Source: Peptoniphilus_A sp022767005 (GTDB lineage: Bacteria > Bacillota > Clostridia > Tissierellales > Peptoniphilaceae). From it: DNA of 22,792 nt. The notes under the pieces are model-generated. The model had not been told where the DNA came from. It saw only the letters and a list, made by a program, of their open reading frames with translations, and did not search any database. Location: contig NZ_JBNPOJ010000023.1 in assembly GCF_050315115.1 (NCBI RefSeq), positions 1 through 22,792 of the forward strand. Reading direction: 5' to 3'. Position numbers and translations under genes: made by a program. Below, one piece after another: positions 22,325 through 22,792 of the stretch; position 1 is the first letter of the stretch, and every line of letters begins with the position of its first letter.

Positions 22325-22708
22325 TTAATAACCTTGATCTTCTATCTTCCATTCCCCATCTTTGTCTTTTCGAACTAAGGTCCAGCTGTAATTCTTGTAT
22401 TCTCCCTTACTTAATACAGGATTTTTCCCACTTACATCAAATTCTGAAAATAGTACGATAATATTATTTGGATCTATATCAGTGCCCTTGCCTGCTCCAT
22501 ATTCCATAAATTCTTTTATCACATCATCAGATTTAGCTTCATCGTAGCATACTGCTTTTAATTCTGAGCCTGGGAATGAAAAATTATCCTTTACTACTTT
22601 AATTGCAGAATCTATTTCTTCTTGGCTAAATTTATTTGAATCACCTTTATCAATTGTAATATCTCCATCTGTTTTCCCTTTACATCCTGTTAATGAAAAT
22701 AAAATCAT
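22325..22708 (-). CDS. DUF4829-like lipoprotein, start codon uncertain
   Basis: From the ATG at 22708 the frame gives 127 aa. The body (FSQEEIDSAIKVVKDNF, then GKGTDIDPNNIIVLFSEFDV, then YSWTLVRKDKDGEWKIEDQG) resembles the DUF4829 family of small Firmicute lipoproteins of unknown function. The lipobox LTGC is present, but from this ATG only eight residues precede the cysteine, with no positive charge, too short for a signal peptide. The same frame continues upstream as FRILLAIM, which restores a proper hydrophobic segment, yet contains no ATG, GTG or TTG. The ribosome binding site GAGGTGG (complement of 22731-22737) is 22 bases from the ATG but 7 bases from an in-frame ATT at 22721-22723. The gene may use ATT, or its start may have been deleted. 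Confidence 0.6.
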   Translation of the reverse strand: MILFSLTGCKGKTDGDITIDKGDSNKFSQEEIDSAIKVVKDNFSFPGSELKAVCYDEAKSDDVIKEFMEYGAGKGTDIDPNNIIVLFSEFDVSGKNPVLSKGEYKNYSWTLVRKDKDGEWKIEDQGY

Positions 22709-22762
22709 TATAGCAAGAAGAATTCTAAAACCACCTCGTATAATAATGTTGTAGTTAAAAAA

Positions 22763-22792
22763 CTACATTTTCTTTTCTATCCCATACTCATT
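22763..22792 (-). CDS. Possible C-terminal end of an upstream gene (partial)
   Basis: The minus strand is open from the window edge to a TAG at 22763-22765, reading NEYGIEKKM. This could be the end of a gene preceding the lipoprotein; nine codons are too few to be sure. The TAG lies in a perfect 7-base hairpin (22750-22756 with 22761-22767) with a 4-base loop. Confidence 0.25.
   Translation of the reverse strand, partial: NEYGIEKKM

Overview
The window is low-GC DNA of the Firmicutes type. Genes begin with strong GGAGG ribosome binding sites, promoters resemble sigma-A sites (TTGNNN, 17 bases, TANAAT, often with an upstream TG), and intrinsic terminators are U-rich. The protein sequences and the very low GC content of the non-coding DNA suggest an anaerobic coccus of the Peptoniphilaceae (Parvimonas, Anaerococcus or Peptoniphilus type). 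The genus is inferred from memory of these families, not from a search. Every chromosomal gene lies on the minus strand; the only plus-strand gene is an IS30-family transposase.

From right to left, in the direction of transcription, the layout is as follows. (1) 22792-21497: probable accessory DNA with the possible end of a gene at the window edge, a small DUF4829-like lipoprotein gene whose start has apparently been lost, an intrinsic terminator, and a phage-type replisome-organizer gene with its own strong terminator. (2) 21496-20823: about 670 bases without an intact gene, part of it clearly richer in GC than its surroundings, probably the relic of an integrated element. (3) 20822-19651: an IS30-family insertion sequence with 24-base terminal inverted repeats, a 5-base direct-repeat candidate, and an inverted repeat of about 20 bases per arm over its promoter and transposase start. 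(4) 19539-13871: the lower-glycolysis operon pgk-tpiA-gpmI-eno, followed by a SixA-like phosphohistidine phosphatase overlapping eno by ATGA and then an FMN-binding lipoprotein. (5) 13574-12072: murJ, the lipid II flippase, with its own promoter. (6) 12004-11681: a DsrE-like small protein. (7) 11524-4144: rpoB-rpoC. (8) 3921-3319: an unrecognised six-helix membrane protein bounded by terminators. (9) 3122-1: the str operon rpsL-rpsG-fusA-tuf, with tuf cut by the window edge.

The core genes form the information-processing block rpoBC plus str operon and the glycolytic block from 1,3-bisphosphoglycerate to phosphoenolpyruvate. In many Firmicutes an L7Ae-like gene lies between rpoC and rpsL; here an AT-rich membrane-protein gene with its own terminator and a possible promoter takes that place, and rpsL has a separate strong promoter. 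No gap gene precedes pgk; the IS30 element lies about 60 bases upstream of the pgk -10 box.

The most interesting signals are RNA-level. They are the foldback that would lock the IS30 transposase start in read-through transcripts, the perfect hairpin that buries the rpoC ribosome binding site and touches its TTG start, the terminator-like hairpin straddling the predicted murJ transcription start, the structured rpsL-rpsG spacer with a 16S-rRNA-like segment, leader hairpins of rpsL and rpoB, and a lipoprotein whose ribosome binding site faces an ATT codon. I saw no complete new defence or biosynthetic system, CRISPR array, tRNA or rRNA gene.
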